The notes below the pieces were generated by a model that was not told where the DNA came from, searched no databases, and saw only the letters and a list, made by a program, of their open reading frames with translations. DNA of 64,000 bases, from assembly GCA_030655075.1 (NCBI GenBank), contig JAURWE010000046.1, forward strand, positions 248,001-312,000, in the 5' to 3' direction. Every line of letters starts with the position of its first letter. The first letter of the stretch is position 1. Below, one piece after another: positions 56,406-64,000 of this stretch. The stretch comes from Pararhizobium sp. (GTDB lineage Bacteria; Pseudomonadota; Alphaproteobacteria; Rhizobiales; Rhizobiaceae). The translations under genes were made by a program, and so were the position numbers.

Positions 56406-56584
56406 TCAGGGCTGTGATGTGCGGCTGACGATATCTTCAATCGCGGCCTTCAGAGGCCCAGTTCGTTGATCGTTACACCCCGGATCACGGCATCCGACAA
56501 ACGGTGATATTCGTGGCGCAGCAGGTTGCCGACATTGCGAACCTGCAGCCAAGGAATGTCAGGGTAGCCGCCAGAATACGGCAT
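56406..56584 (-). pseudogene. Remnant of a HepT-like (DUF86) toxin gene
   Basis: On the minus strand from 56584, the frame reads YSGGYPDIPWLQVRNVGN, then LLRHEYHRLSD and VIRGVTINELG, then a stop (56450-56452). A one-base loss after ELG shifts the frame; the continuation PLKAAIEDIVSR runs to a stop at 56406-56408. This is the C-terminal half of a DUF86/HepT protein with its R-H-E-Y motif; the N-terminal half is missing. The rest of the 423-base gap before ccrM holds no other gene that I can support. Confidence 0.72.
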
Positions 56585-56646
56585 TGCAGAAATTCTTCCA
56601 TGTCTTTGATGACCGGGACATTTTTTCGCATTCCCTTCAGGCTTTC

Positions 56647-56667
56647 GTAACCATCTTCGGTAACCAT
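56647..56667. promoter_or_regulatory. Direct repeat GTAACCAT upstream of ccrM
   Basis: GTAACCAT occurs at 56647-56654 and 56660-56667 (period 13), 41 bases upstream of the ccrM start. Half of a CtrA box is TTAACCAT, so one base deviates, and the TTAA-N7-TTAA spacing is not met. It is a tentative cell-cycle regulatory site. Confidence 0.3.
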
Positions 56668-56708
56668 GTTGATCAGTTGGTCCGAGTAAGCGTGAGTGTG
56701 AGTAGCCG

Positions 56709-57851
56709 ATGTCCAGAGTTGTTTCGCCGATTGTTTCCCCACACGAATTCTCCCGCGCCGGTCAGTCTTCCGGCTGGCTCGATACGATCCTCAAGGGTGA
56801 TTGTGTCGCGGCTCTCGAGAAGCTTCCCGATCATTCCGTCGATGCGGTCTTTGCCGACCCGCCCTACAATCTGCAGCTTGGCGGCACGCTGCACCGCCCC
56901 GACCAGTCGCTCGTCGATGCTGTCGATGATGAGTGGGACCAGTTCGCTTCGTTCGAAGCTTACGATGCCTTCACCCGCGCCTGGCTGCTGGCCGTGCGCC
57001 GGGTGCTGAAGCCGACTGGAACGCTCTGGGTCATCGGCTCCTACCACAACATCTTCCGCGTCGGCGCCACGCTGCAGGATCTGAATTTCTGGATCCTCAA
57101 CGACATCATCTGGCGCAAGACCAATCCGATGCCGAACTTCAAAGGCCGCCGGTTCCAGAACGCCCATGAAACGCTGATCTGGGCTTCGCCGAGCGCCAAG
57201 GCCAAAGGCTACACGTTCAACTACGATGCGCTGAAAGCCTCGAACGACGACGTGCAGATGCGCTCCGACTGGCTGTTTCCGATCTGCAGCGGCGGCGAGC
57301 GCCTGAAGGGCGACGACGGCAAAAAGGTGCACCCGACGCAGAAGCCGGAAGCGCTTCTCGCCCGCATCATGATGGCCTCGACTAAGCCTGGCGATATCAT
57401 CCTCGATCCGTTTTTCGGCTCCGGCACGACGGGCGCCGTCGCCAAGCGCCTCGGCCGCCACTTCGTCGGCGTCGAACGCGAGCAGGACTATATCGATGCG
57501 GCAACCGCCCGTATCGCCGCCGTCGAGCCGCTCGGCAAGGCCACGCTGTCGGTCATGACCGGCAAGAAGCAGGAACCGCGCGTCGCCTTCAACACGCTGG
57601 TCGAAAGCGGCATGATCAAGCCTGGCGCGGTGCTGAGCGATGCCAAACGCCGCCACAGCGCCATCGTGCGCGCCGACGGCACGCTGGCGAGCGGCGGCGA
57701 CGCTGGCTCCATCCACCGTCTCGGCGCCAAGGTGCAGGGGCTCGATGCCTGCAATGGCTGGACGTTCTGGCACTTCGACGACGGGCAGTCCCTGCGCCCG
57801 ATCGACGAGCTCCGTGCCGTCATTCGCGATGGCATGGCAAAACTGAACTGA
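56709..57851 (+). CDS. ccrM: Cell-cycle-regulated adenine methyltransferase CcrM
   Basis: Methylates the adenine of GANTC and is a global cell-cycle regulator in alphaproteobacteria. 380 residues, beta-class order: catalytic D50-P-P-Y53 (ADPPYNLQLGG), the target-recognition region with IIWRKTNPMPNFKGRRFQNAHE, then the AdoMet motif DPFFGSGTTGAVAKRLGR near residue 235, and the CcrM-specific C-terminal domain (residues about 270-380, ending DGQSLRPIDELRAVIR) needed for DNA binding. Length matches the Caulobacter and Sinorhizobium enzymes. The ATG at 56709 has only a weak ribosome site. Confidence 0.96.
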   Translation: MSRVVSPIVSPHEFSRAGQSSGWLDTILKGDCVAALEKLPDHSVDAVFADPPYNLQLGGTLHRPDQSLVDAVDDEWDQFASFEAYDAFTRAWLLAVRRVLKPTGTLWVIGSYHNIFRVGATLQDLNFWILNDIIWRKTNPMPNFKGRRFQNAHETLIWASPSAKAKGYTFNYDALKASNDDVQMRSDWLFPICSGGERLKGDDGKKVHPTQKPEALLARIMMASTKPGDIILDPFFGSGTTGAVAKRLGRHFVGVEREQDYIDAATARIAAVEPLGKATLSVMTGKKQEPRVAFNTLVESGMIKPGAVLSDAKRRHSAIVRADGTLASGGDAGSIHRLGAKVQGLDACNGWTFWHFDDGQSLRPIDELRAVIRDGMAKLN

Positions 57852-57929
57852 GTATCGTTCGACATTGCCAAAGTATCGCGAAGCGTGCCTTTCGGTTTCG
57901 TACCTTCAGTCCCGAAAGGCTGCATGATG

Positions 57930-57970
57930 CCCCCGGAGCTTGCAAAAGCTTCGGGGGTTTATGTTTTTGG
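57930..57970. terminator. Terminator between ccrM and the NTF2-like gene
   Basis: CCCCCGGAGCTT and AAGCTTCGGGGG (57930-57957) form a long stem around a GCAA loop, followed by TTTATGTTTTT. It ends ccrM; the mirrored arrangement can also serve the convergent gene. Confidence 0.88.
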
Positions 57971-58324
57971 TAGATCTCTGACCTCGACCGATACGATGAG
58001 GCCGTTGGCATCGAAGGTGACAATCTCTTCGCCTTGCCGCTCGCTGCGTCTGCCGGTTACCGTGCTCGTGGCGGAAAGCCGCCACAGCGCCCGCGCCGAA
58101 AACGGCGACACCTGCTCGACGAGACTGTCTTCCGCCTGCTGGTCGGGAAATTCGGCAAAATACCGCTCGAACGCCGACATGATCGTATCGCGGCCTTCCG
58201 CCGGGCCTGTGCCGGCGGAACGATAGATGGCGTCTTGGGCAAAAAAGGACCGGATCGCTGCAAAATCTATCATATCGATGGCGGCATGATAGCGCCGCAG
58301 CAGATCGCAGGGGTCGATGCTCAT
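57959..58324 (-). CDS. SnoaL/NTF2-like protein
   Basis: A 121-residue protein of the NTF2-like fold (SnoaL-type): LLRRYHAAIDMIDFAAIRSFFAQDAIYR, then EGRDTIMSAFERYFAEFPDQQ and TVTGRRSERQGEEIVTFDANG. Such cone-shaped folds bind small ligands or act as isomerases; no active-site residues can be assigned. Nine bases after the HAD phosphatase stop on the same strand, so the two are likely co-transcribed. Confidence 0.82.
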   Translation of the reverse strand: MSIDPCDLLRRYHAAIDMIDFAAIRSFFAQDAIYRSAGTGPAEGRDTIMSAFERYFAEFPDQQAEDSLVEQVSPFSARALWRLSATSTVTGRRSERQGEEIVTFDANGLIVSVEVRDLPKT

Positions 58325-58333
58325 GGCGTCACG

Positions 58334-58951
58334 CTACGGCTGGACGCCATAGGCCGAAAGATCTGCCGTCAGCTTCTGCGGATCGGTGAAATGCACGGCC
58401 TGCCAGCCGGCAGCGCGTGCGCCTTCGACATTGGCCTTGCTGTCATCGATGAAGATCGTCGCCGCCGGATCGAGATCGAACGTGCTGGCATGGAGCCTGT
58501 AGATCGCCAAATCAGGCTTCACCAGGCCGACGTCGCCCGACACGGTGACGCCGCGCGGCATGCTCAGGAATGGAAACAGTTTGCGCGCCTCGAGAAACGT
58601 GTCGGAGGCAAAATTCGTCAGCATCGTCACGTCGCGGCCCTCGGCAATCAGGCTTTCCATCAGCGAGACGCTCTCGACATAGGCATGCGGCACCATTTCG
58701 CTCCAGTATTTGCGAAAGGCGCGGATCTGTTCCTCGCGCTCCGGATGTTCGGCAATCAGCAGCGCTTCCGCCTCGCTCCAGGGCCTGCCGCGGTCCTGCT
58801 CGAGGTTCCAGTCATGGGTACAGACATTGGCAAAGAACCAGTTGCGCTCCGCCTCATCGGGGATGACCCGGCTGAAGGGCAGGCCCGGATCGTAGTGGAT
58901 CAGCACCTTGCCGATGTCGAAGACGATATGCTGGATGGGGACTGCGGTCAT
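58334..58951 (-). CDS. HAD-superfamily phosphatase (YihX-like)
   Basis: A 205-residue HAD hydrolase. Motif I is D12-I-G-K-V-L (the second Asp of the usual pair is absent, as in YihX-type members), motif II is MLTNFASD, motif III Lys in LVKPDLAIYRL, and motif IV IFIDDSKANVEGA. The helical cap (about 30-90) has WFFANVCTHDWNLEQDRGRPW. Related enzymes dephosphorylate glucose-1-phosphate and similar metabolites. It precedes the NTF2-like gene. The 139-base gap upstream, before mutY, has no gene. Confidence 0.88.
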   Translation of the reverse strand: MTAVPIQHIVFDIGKVLIHYDPGLPFSRVIPDEAERNWFFANVCTHDWNLEQDRGRPWSEAEALLIAEHPEREEQIRAFRKYWSEMVPHAYVESVSLMESLIAEGRDVTMLTNFASDTFLEARKLFPFLSMPRGVTVSGDVGLVKPDLAIYRLHASTFDLDPAATIFIDDSKANVEGARAAGWQAVHFTDPQKLTADLSAYGVQP

Positions 58952-59090
58952 CGACGGCCTCTGGCTCTCACAAATTTCAACACTTCGCTTATAGTAGCAG
59001 TTGTCGCAATATCGGTCTGGCCGGGCTCTTTCGACAGGGGGAGCGCTATGTTTATTTGACGCCGGTCTCCCTTTGAACGCTCAAGCTGCG

Positions 59091-60161
59091 TCAGGAAAAC
59101 ACGCCGGGCACGGCCTGGGCGATCGCCTTCTTCATCACGGTCGGCAAGGCTTGATGCCGTAGCGACAAGGCCGGTTCCCACCAGCCGTTGCCCCGGAAAT
59201 CCGTCTTGCCGATATCGGCGCGATAGACCGACAGCCGCAATTCGAAATGGGTGAACACATGCGTGATCGCACCGCAGTCCTGCCAGTCGGCTGCAAAGGG
59301 ACGCGCGGTCAGTGAAGGCTCGCCATCAAGCCGCGCCGTCCATCCGGTCCCCGGCACCTCCGTCATGCCGCCGAGCAGGCCTGTATCGGCGCGCTTCTGC
59401 AGATAGACCGCACCCTGTTCATTGATCGCGACAAAGGCGGCTCCGGTGCGCACCGGCTTGGCCTTCTTGGCCGCCTTCACCGGAAAACGCTCGGGGTCGC
59501 CGGTCTGGAAGGCGATGCAGCCGTCATTGAGCGGACAGAGCGAACAGACGGGCCGCTTCGGCGCGCAGATCATCGAGCCGAGATCCATCATCGCCTGCGC
59601 AAAATCGCCTGGCCGCTCCGCCGGCGTGATCGCGCCGGTCAGCGCCCGCAGTTTTGGTTTGGCGGCGGGCAGGGGCGTCTCGACCGCATAAAGCCGCGAG
59701 ACGACGCGCTCGACATTGCCATCCAGCACCGCCGCTTGCCGATCAAACGCGATGGCGGCCACGGCGGCGGCCGTATAATCGCCGATTCCCGGCAGCAGGC
59801 GCAGGCCTTCCTCCGTATTGGGGAAACGGGCCCCATGATCTCGCGCCACCGCTTCGGCGCACTTTTTCAGGTTGCGCGCCCGCGCATAATAGCCAAGCCC
59901 CGCCCAGGCCTTCATCACCTCTTCCGTATCGGCCGCCGCGAGATCGGCGACCTGCGGCCAGAGATCGAGAAATTTCGCGAAATACGGTTTCACCGCCTGC
60001 ACGGTGGTCTGCTGCAGCATCACTTCGGAAAGCCAGATGTGGTAGGGATCAGGCCGTACGCCGCGCGCACGCATGGAGGGAGAAACCCGCCAGGGCAGGT
60101 CGCGATGGTGGATATCGTACCATTTGAGCAGCGTGCGCGAAAACCGGTCTACATCGTCCAT
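59091..60161 (-). CDS. mutY: A/G-specific adenine glycosylase MutY
   Basis: Removes adenine mispaired with 8-oxoguanine. 356 residues from the ATG at 60161 (a GTG at 60173 would add four). HhH-GPD fold: LPWRVSPSMRA, LQQTTVQAVKPYF, LPGIGDYTAAAVAAIAF and catalytic Asp in VLDGNVERV; the iron-sulphur site C-x6-C-x2-C-x5-C (CAPKRPVCSLC ... C) is complete. The C-terminal NUDIX-like domain reads 8-oxoG. It is divergent from the O-antigen-ligase gene; mutY next to dciA, dsbA-like and smc is a conserved rhizobial order. Confidence 0.96.
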   Translation of the reverse strand: MDDVDRFSRTLLKWYDIHHRDLPWRVSPSMRARGVRPDPYHIWLSEVMLQQTTVQAVKPYFAKFLDLWPQVADLAAADTEEVMKAWAGLGYYARARNLKKCAEAVARDHGARFPNTEEGLRLLPGIGDYTAAAVAAIAFDRQAAVLDGNVERVVSRLYAVETPLPAAKPKLRALTGAITPAERPGDFAQAMMDLGSMICAPKRPVCSLCPLNDGCIAFQTGDPERFPVKAAKKAKPVRTGAAFVAINEQGAVYLQKRADTGLLGGMTEVPGTGWTARLDGEPSLTARPFAADWQDCGAITHVFTHFELRLSVYRADIGKTDFRGNGWWEPALSLRHQALPTVMKKAIAQAVPGVFS

Positions 60162-60259
60162 TTTTGGTCGCACCGCTGAGGTTTTTCGACTATCGAGGCT
60201 CTTGATGTAGGGATCAGGCCCTTTATCGTCAATTGCATTGCCATTACGAAAGACTATCG

Positions 60260-61474
60260 ATGAAATTACCCGATATTGGGTCCAACAACAGGCACGGCGT
60301 CATGGCCGTTGGCGTTCTTGCGGGCGCTGTCGGCTCTGCCGTCACCGGATTGCTGCTCGTCTCTGCTGCCTGGGCTGCCCTGTCGTTGTTGATCGGCCGG
60401 TTTCCATTCCGCGTTACCCGCAGCGACGGTATCCTGCTTCTGTCCGCCAGCCTCTATTCCCTGATCGGTGTCTGTCTCATGCTGGTCAATCTGGAGACGG
60501 GCACGACCGATGGCGGCCGTCTTGCCAGCAAGGCAGTGCCTTTGCTGATGTTTCTGACCGTCTGGCTTCTGTTGCCGCGCCTGCGGGCGTCGTCCGCCGG
60601 CTTGTTGCAGGCCTTCATCTCCGGCGCCTCCATCTGCGGCCTCCTCGCCCTGCCGCCGGCCATCTGGCAATCAGGCTACCTAGGCATTCGAGCTGAAGGC
60701 TTTGCCGGCAATGCACTTCCCTTCGCGCTGATATGCTGCCTGTTTGGCGTCATCTCGCTCCTGAACATTACTTCGGCCGATATCTGGCGCAGGACGCTCG
60801 GCTGGTGCGGTTTCATCGCCTCGCTCGCCTGCCTGTTCCTCTCCGGCTCGCGGGGTCTTCTGCCTGTTCCTTTTGCGGGCCTTTGCGTTTTTGCACTGTT
60901 TTTCAGAAGTGCGATCGGCCGCTATTGGAACCTCCAAGGGCTGATTCTGTCGATCGTCGTCATCGCAGCCTTGAGTGTTTCGGCAATCTACAATGCCGGC
61001 CGGTTGGAGGCGCTCTACGGCATGGCGATGGGTGCAGCACGGGAGGAATCTCTTTCCAGCCGCCTGCTGCTGTGGAACCACGCGTGGAGCCTGTTTTGCG
61101 ATCGTCCCTTCCTTGGTTACGGCATTCAGAACCGGTTGAGCCGGATTGCCGAAACCGGGCTAACCTATTCACATTTCCACAATGGCTATCTGACCGTCCT
61201 TGTGGATTCCGGCATCTTCGGTCTCGTTTCCCTGTTGCTGTTGCTGGCAAGCCCCGTGATCATCGCGCTGCGTGCCCCGTCCGACAATGCGCGCCGTCAC
61301 CGAATTTTTGCTGCTGTTGCCCTGTCCAGCACCTATGCTTTCGGCGGTCTTACAAATTTCATCTTCGGCCATGATATCTATGACAGTGTGTTTCTTTGGG
61401 GCGCGATCGTCATCGCCGCTTCCGTGCCGCGCTCGCCGGAAAATCCGTTCTGGCCCTATAGGCAAGAGGAATAG
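60260..61474 (+). CDS. O-antigen ligase / polymerase (Wzy_C) family membrane protein
   Basis: A 404-residue inner-membrane protein with ten to eleven hydrophobic helices. The long periplasmic loop with the Wzy_C motif contains LSSRLLLWNHAWSLFCDRPFLGYGIQN and SHFHNGYLTVLVDSGIFGL, the R-x-x-x-W and H-N residues typical of O-antigen ligases and polymerases. Its glycan substrate is not identifiable and it is not next to other surface-polysaccharide genes. The ATG at 60260 (MKLPDIG) is used; the 27-base upstream extension is unlikely. dciA follows after two bases. Confidence 0.87.
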   Translation: MKLPDIGSNNRHGVMAVGVLAGAVGSAVTGLLLVSAAWAALSLLIGRFPFRVTRSDGILLLSASLYSLIGVCLMLVNLETGTTDGGRLASKAVPLLMFLTVWLLLPRLRASSAGLLQAFISGASICGLLALPPAIWQSGYLGIRAEGFAGNALPFALICCLFGVISLLNITSADIWRRTLGWCGFIASLACLFLSGSRGLLPVPFAGLCVFALFFRSAIGRYWNLQGLILSIVVIAALSVSAIYNAGRLEALYGMAMGAAREESLSSRLLLWNHAWSLFCDRPFLGYGIQNRLSRIAETGLTYSHFHNGYLTVLVDSGIFGLVSLLLLLASPVIIALRAPSDNARRHRIFAAVALSSTYAFGGLTNFIFGHDIYDSVFLWGAIVIAASVPRSPENPFWPYRQEE

Positions 61475-61476
61475 GC

Positions 61477-61992
61477 ATGGCCGTGCAGGGTAAATCCAGC
61501 CGTGGCGTTATCCAGATCAGTGAGGTGGCCAACCGTCTCATCGATCCGGTGCTGGCCAAGCGCGCCGGGATCAACACGCTGCTGCTCGGCTCCTGGGACG
61601 AGATTGCCGGGGACAGCTTTGCCGATTGCACGCGGCCGGAAAAGATCAGCTGGCCGCGCCGGGCCTCGGAGACCTCAAGCGAGGATGGCGGCCAGATGCC
61701 TGGCACGCTCACCATTGCCTGCGAAGGTGCCCGGGCGCTGTTCCTGGCCCATGCGCAGGGTGAGCTGATCCAGCGCATCAATGGCTTCTTCGGGTTTCCC
61801 GCCATCCGCCAGATCCGCATCGTCCAGAAGCCGGTTTCGCCGCAGTTGAAGAGGCAGCGCAAACCGAAGCCTCTGGTGGGCGAAGATGCGCGCCGGCTCG
61901 ACGCCATGATCGGCGAAATCGAGGGCGAAAACCTGAAGAAGGCGCTCACCCGGCTCGGCACGGCGGTTATCGGCCGCAGCAAAAAACGCTGA
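61477..61992 (+). CDS. dciA: DciA-type (DUF721) helicase loader protein
   Basis: A 171-residue protein of the DUF721/DciA family, which loads or activates the DnaB helicase at the replication origin in bacteria lacking DnaC. The KH-like core has LLGSWDEIAGDSFADCTRPEKI, TLTIACEGARALFLAHAQGELIQRINGFFG and a following basic linker (QLKRQRKPKPL). Residues about 60-75 carry a family-variable insert (ASETSSEDGGQ). Two bases after the ligase gene, so partly co-transcribed. Confidence 0.88.
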   Translation: MAVQGKSSRGVIQISEVANRLIDPVLAKRAGINTLLLGSWDEIAGDSFADCTRPEKISWPRRASETSSEDGGQMPGTLTIACEGARALFLAHAQGELIQRINGFFGFPAIRQIRIVQKPVSPQLKRQRKPKPLVGEDARRLDAMIGEIEGENLKKALTRLGTAVIGRSKKR

Positions 61993-62122
61993 GCGAAGGA
62001 AGAGAGGTCATCCCGCTCTCACAATTCTTTGAAGACGGTTGGAAAAGCAGGACTTGTTCCCGCCTCACAGTCCATATAATCGCTTTTGCCAAGACTTCCG
62101 ATCCGATCCAGACAGGTGATCC

Positions 62123-63025
62123 ATGCGACTTTCCGAACTGACTACCGTCAAGCGCCTTTTCGCTGGCGTCGCCGTTGCGGCTCTGGCCCTCACCCTCGTG
62201 GCCTGCAGCGACGAGAAGAAGGAGACGGCCTCGACCACGCCGGACGCAGCCCAGACCACGGCGGATACCACAAAGACAACCGACACGGCCACCGCCACCA
62301 AGGTCGAGACTGCCACGGCTGAAACAGCCAAGACAGAAACCGTGAAGACGGAAACGGCTCAGGCTGATACTGCCAAGACGGATACGGCCAAGACCGAAAC
62401 AACGAAGACCGAAACAACGAAGACCGAGACCGCCACGCCGGCTGCCGCCGCCAAGGTCGAGCTGCCGGTCTCCGAAGGCGATATCGACGTTGCCAAGCTG
62501 ATGGCGCCAGGCCCGCTGCCGGAGATGTCGATCGGCGAGGCCAATGCGCCTGTCACCATCGTCGAATATATGTCGATGACCTGCCCGCACTGCGCCCATT
62601 TCCACAACACCACCTTCGATGCGATCAAGGCAAAATATGTCGAGACCGGCAAGGTGCGCTTCATTCTGCGCGAATTCCCGTTCGATCCGCGTGCGGCTGC
62701 CGCCTTCATGCTGGCGCGCTGCGCCCCGGAAGGCCAGTATTTCCCGATGGTGTCGATGCTGTTCAAGCAGCAGGAACAGTGGGCTGCAGCCAAGGATGGC
62801 CGCGAAGCCCTGCTGCAGATGTCGAAACTCGCCGGTTTTACACAGGAGAGCTTCCAGGCCTGCTTGACGAACCAGAAGCTTCTGGATGATGTGAATGCCG
62901 TGATGCAGAAGGGCGCGAAGGATTTCGATGTCGCCTCGACACCGACCTTTATCGTCAACGGCAAGCGCTACTCTGGAGACATGTCGGTTGATACCATGTC
63001 GGCCCTCATCGACAGCATGCTTTGA
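62123..63025 (+). CDS. DsbA-family thiol oxidoreductase, lipoprotein with Thr/Lys/Glu repeat spacer
   Basis: A 300-residue periplasmic thioredoxin-fold protein. The signal ends in lipobox LVAC28, so it is probably lipid-anchored. Residues 35-110 are a low-complexity spacer of repeated T-K-T-E / A-K-T-D / T-T-K units (about a dozen), an unstructured tether. The catalytic domain follows, with C154-P-H-C157 (TCPHCAHF) and cis-Pro in STPTFIVNGKRY, matching DsbA-type disulphide exchange. The repeat may vary in length among strains. Fourth of the dciA-dsbA-smc neighbourhood; a terminator follows. Confidence 0.92.
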   Translation: MRLSELTTVKRLFAGVAVAALALTLVACSDEKKETASTTPDAAQTTADTTKTTDTATATKVETATAETAKTETVKTETAQADTAKTDTAKTETTKTETTKTETATPAAAAKVELPVSEGDIDVAKLMAPGPLPEMSIGEANAPVTIVEYMSMTCPHCAHFHNTTFDAIKAKYVETGKVRFILREFPFDPRAAAAFMLARCAPEGQYFPMVSMLFKQQEQWAAAKDGREALLQMSKLAGFTQESFQACLTNQKLLDDVNAVMQKGAKDFDVASTPTFIVNGKRYSGDMSVDTMSALIDSML

Positions 63026-63042
63026 TCTGCAGTTTCTTTGCG

Positions 63043-63079
63043 AAACGGGCGGCGGTGAAAACCGTGCGCCCGTTTTTTT
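63043..63079 (+). terminator. Rho-independent terminator after the DsbA-like gene
   Basis: AAACGGGCG with a following GCGGT pairs with ACCGT and GCGCCCGTTT around GAAA (63043-63075), followed by TTTT. It ends 18 bases after the stop. Confidence 0.9.
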
Positions 63080-63103
63080 GTTGGTGCCGGGTGGGAAAAG
63101 TTA

Positions 63104-63245
63104 CCCCCCTCTGTCAGCTTTGCTGACATCTCCCCCACAAGGGGGGAAATTGACCGTGATACTCGTGCGTCCCTTACGGCGGCAACGAGGGAAAAGACTG
63201 ATCTCCCCCCTTGTGGCGGAGATGTCACGCAGTGACAGAGGGGGG
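63104..63245. repeat. RIME-like palindromic repeat, copy 3
   Basis: A 142-base element with ends CCCCCCTCTGTCA and TGACAGAGGGGG. Left hairpins are GTCAGCTTTGCTGAC and ATCTCCCCCACAAGGGGGGAAAT; right hairpins are ATCTCCCCCCTTGTGGCGGAGAT and GTCACGCAGTGAC. It matches the copies at 5.0 and 37.0 kb in layout. It fills most of the gap between the DsbA-like terminator and smc. Confidence 0.87.
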
Positions 63246-63274
63246 TATGTCTCGGTACATGCGGATGCCCGCCC

Positions 63275-64000
63275 ATGAAATTCAACCGGCTCCGTCTTCT
63301 CGGCTTCAAGTCCTTCGTCGAACCCTCCGAATTCATCATAGAGCGGGGACTGACCGGCATTGTCGGCCCCAACGGCTGCGGCAAGTCGAACCTTGTCGAG
63401 GCGCTGCGCTGGGTGATGGGGGAAAACTCCTACAAGAACATGCGCGCGTCCGGCATGGACGACGTGATCTTTTCCGGTTCCGGCAATCGCCCGGCCCGCA
63501 ACACCGCCGAGGTCGGGCTGTTTCTCGACAATTCTGATCGCACGGCGCCTGCCGCCTTCAACGATCAGGACGAGATCCAGGTGACGCGCCGCATTGAGCG
63601 CGAGAACGGCTCGGTCTACCGGATCAACGGCAAGGAGGCGCGCGCCAAGGATGTGCAGCTGCTGTTTGCCGACGCCTCGACCGGCGCCCGCTCGCCCTCC
63701 ATGGTCGGCCAGGGCCGCATCGGTGAACTGATCAACGCCAAGCCGCAGGCCCGCCGCCAGCTGCTGGAAGAGGCGGCCGGTATCTCCGGCCTGCATTCGC
63801 GCCGCCACGAGGCCGAACTGCGGCTGAAGGGGGCCGAGGCCAATCTCGAACGGCTCGACGATGTCACCTCGCAGCTGGAAAGCCAGATCGAAAGCCTGAA
63901 GCGCCAGGCCCGCCAGGCCAACCGCTTCAAGATGCTGTCGGCCGATATCCGCGCCCATGATGCCATGCTGCTGCATATCCGCTGGGTCCAGGCCAAGGAG
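63275..64000 (+). CDS. smc: Chromosome segregation ATPase SMC (5' part, cut by window edge)
   Basis: The first 242 residues of SMC, the ring-forming ATPase that compacts and segregates the chromosome. Start ATG at 63275 gives MKFNRLRLLGFKSFVEP. Walker A is GPNGCGKS (31-38); later the Q-loop region SMVGQGRIGELINAKPQARRQLLEEAAGI and the beginning of the first coiled coil (LKGAEANLERLDDVTSQLESQIESLKRQA). The gene continues past position 64000. The dsbA-smc order is conserved in rhizobia. Confidence 0.95.
   Translation, partial: MKFNRLRLLGFKSFVEPSEFIIERGLTGIVGPNGCGKSNLVEALRWVMGENSYKNMRASGMDDVIFSGSGNRPARNTAEVGLFLDNSDRTAPAAFNDQDEIQVTRRIERENGSVYRINGKEARAKDVQLLFADASTGARSPSMVGQGRIGELINAKPQARRQLLEEAAGISGLHSRRHEAELRLKGAEANLERLDDVTSQLESQIESLKRQARQANRFKMLSADIRAHDAMLLHIRWVQAKE

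Noticed and set aside
56485..56742. 85-codon minus-strand frame across the ccrM start
   Set aside because: It lies in a different frame from the HepT-like remnant, overlaps the ccrM start and has no similarity that I recognise.
58948..59181. 77-codon frame on the minus strand between mutY and the HAD gene
   Set aside because: It overlaps both neighbours, lacks a ribosome site and has no recognisable features; the gap probably holds the HAD promoter.
1..64000. tRNA, rRNA, CRISPR array, riboswitch or prophage genes
   Set aside because: I looked for T-loop motifs, regularly spaced repeats, FMN-element conserved blocks near ribB and phage structural genes and saw none; a covariance-model scan would be needed to exclude small RNAs.

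Overview
The window reads as chromosomal DNA of an alphaproteobacterium of the order Hyphomicrobiales, most likely family Rhizobiaceae. The basis is a CcrM-type adenine methyltransferase, a bioMNY biotin transporter, a mitochondrial-like aa3 oxidase operon (ctaC-ctaD-ctaB-small subunit-ctaG-ctaE), three copies of a RIME-like rhizobial palindromic repeat, a sigma-EcfG type promoter, and high G+C with strong third-position bias. I see no rRNA, tRNA, CRISPR array, prophage or complete insertion sequence. Genus cannot be fixed from the sequence alone.

Layout, left to right. 0-5 kb (mostly minus strand): a pirin, an MntA-HepT toxin-antitoxin pair, xseB, a deacetylase-family hydrolase and bioMNY. 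5-14 kb: a RIME-like element, a YcaQ-type glycosylase, a HicAB pair, a MarR-GNAT fusion, an outer membrane barrel protein, an ABC-F ATPase, and a TetR/FAD-monooxygenase divergon with two matching operators. 14-25 kb: ribB (with a decayed GTP cyclohydrolase half), aroC, a CHASE-PAS-GGDEF-EAL protein, a DUF1344 protein, a histidine phosphatase, fabI, a DnaJ-like protein, a lipoprotein, pdxH and a polysaccharide deacetylase. 25-35 kb: tldD, an IalB-like protein, a MITE-like element, the cytochrome oxidase operon (including a 48-residue gene that is easily missed), a DUF983 protein and surf1.

35-48 kb: a second HicAB pair with a different HicB architecture, a DUF1304 protein, ispH, a second RIME-like copy, thrB-rnhA, a sensor kinase, a peroxiredoxin, a DsbD-like periplasmic protein, yqgE, csbD behind an EcfG-type promoter, a zinc-ribbon metallopeptidase, a membrane-anchored GGDQF/EAL protein, a GNAT enzyme and an M16 peptidase. 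48-64 kb: thrC, a lipoprotein, a HAD phosphatase, a DUF1284 protein, a DUF4160/DUF2442-HTH module behind a perfect palindrome, an ArsR/NIPSNAP/ABM divergon, a von Willebrand A protein, a decayed HepT-like pseudogene, ccrM, mutY, an O-antigen-ligase-like protein, dciA, a DsbA-type lipoprotein, a third RIME-like copy and the start of smc, which runs off the right edge.

Most of the window is housekeeping: biotin uptake, riboflavin/chorismate/B6/threonine/isoprenoid synthesis, fatty acid synthesis, respiration, DNA repair and methylation, and chromosome segregation. The accessory content consists of small regulated two-gene modules placed between these blocks: MntA-HepT, two HicABs, DUF4160/DUF2442-HTH, TetR-FMO and ArsR-NIPSNAP-ABM. 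Several have a palindrome at the promoter that fits autoregulation. The DUF4160/DUF2442-HTH unit is the best candidate for an uncharacterised system.
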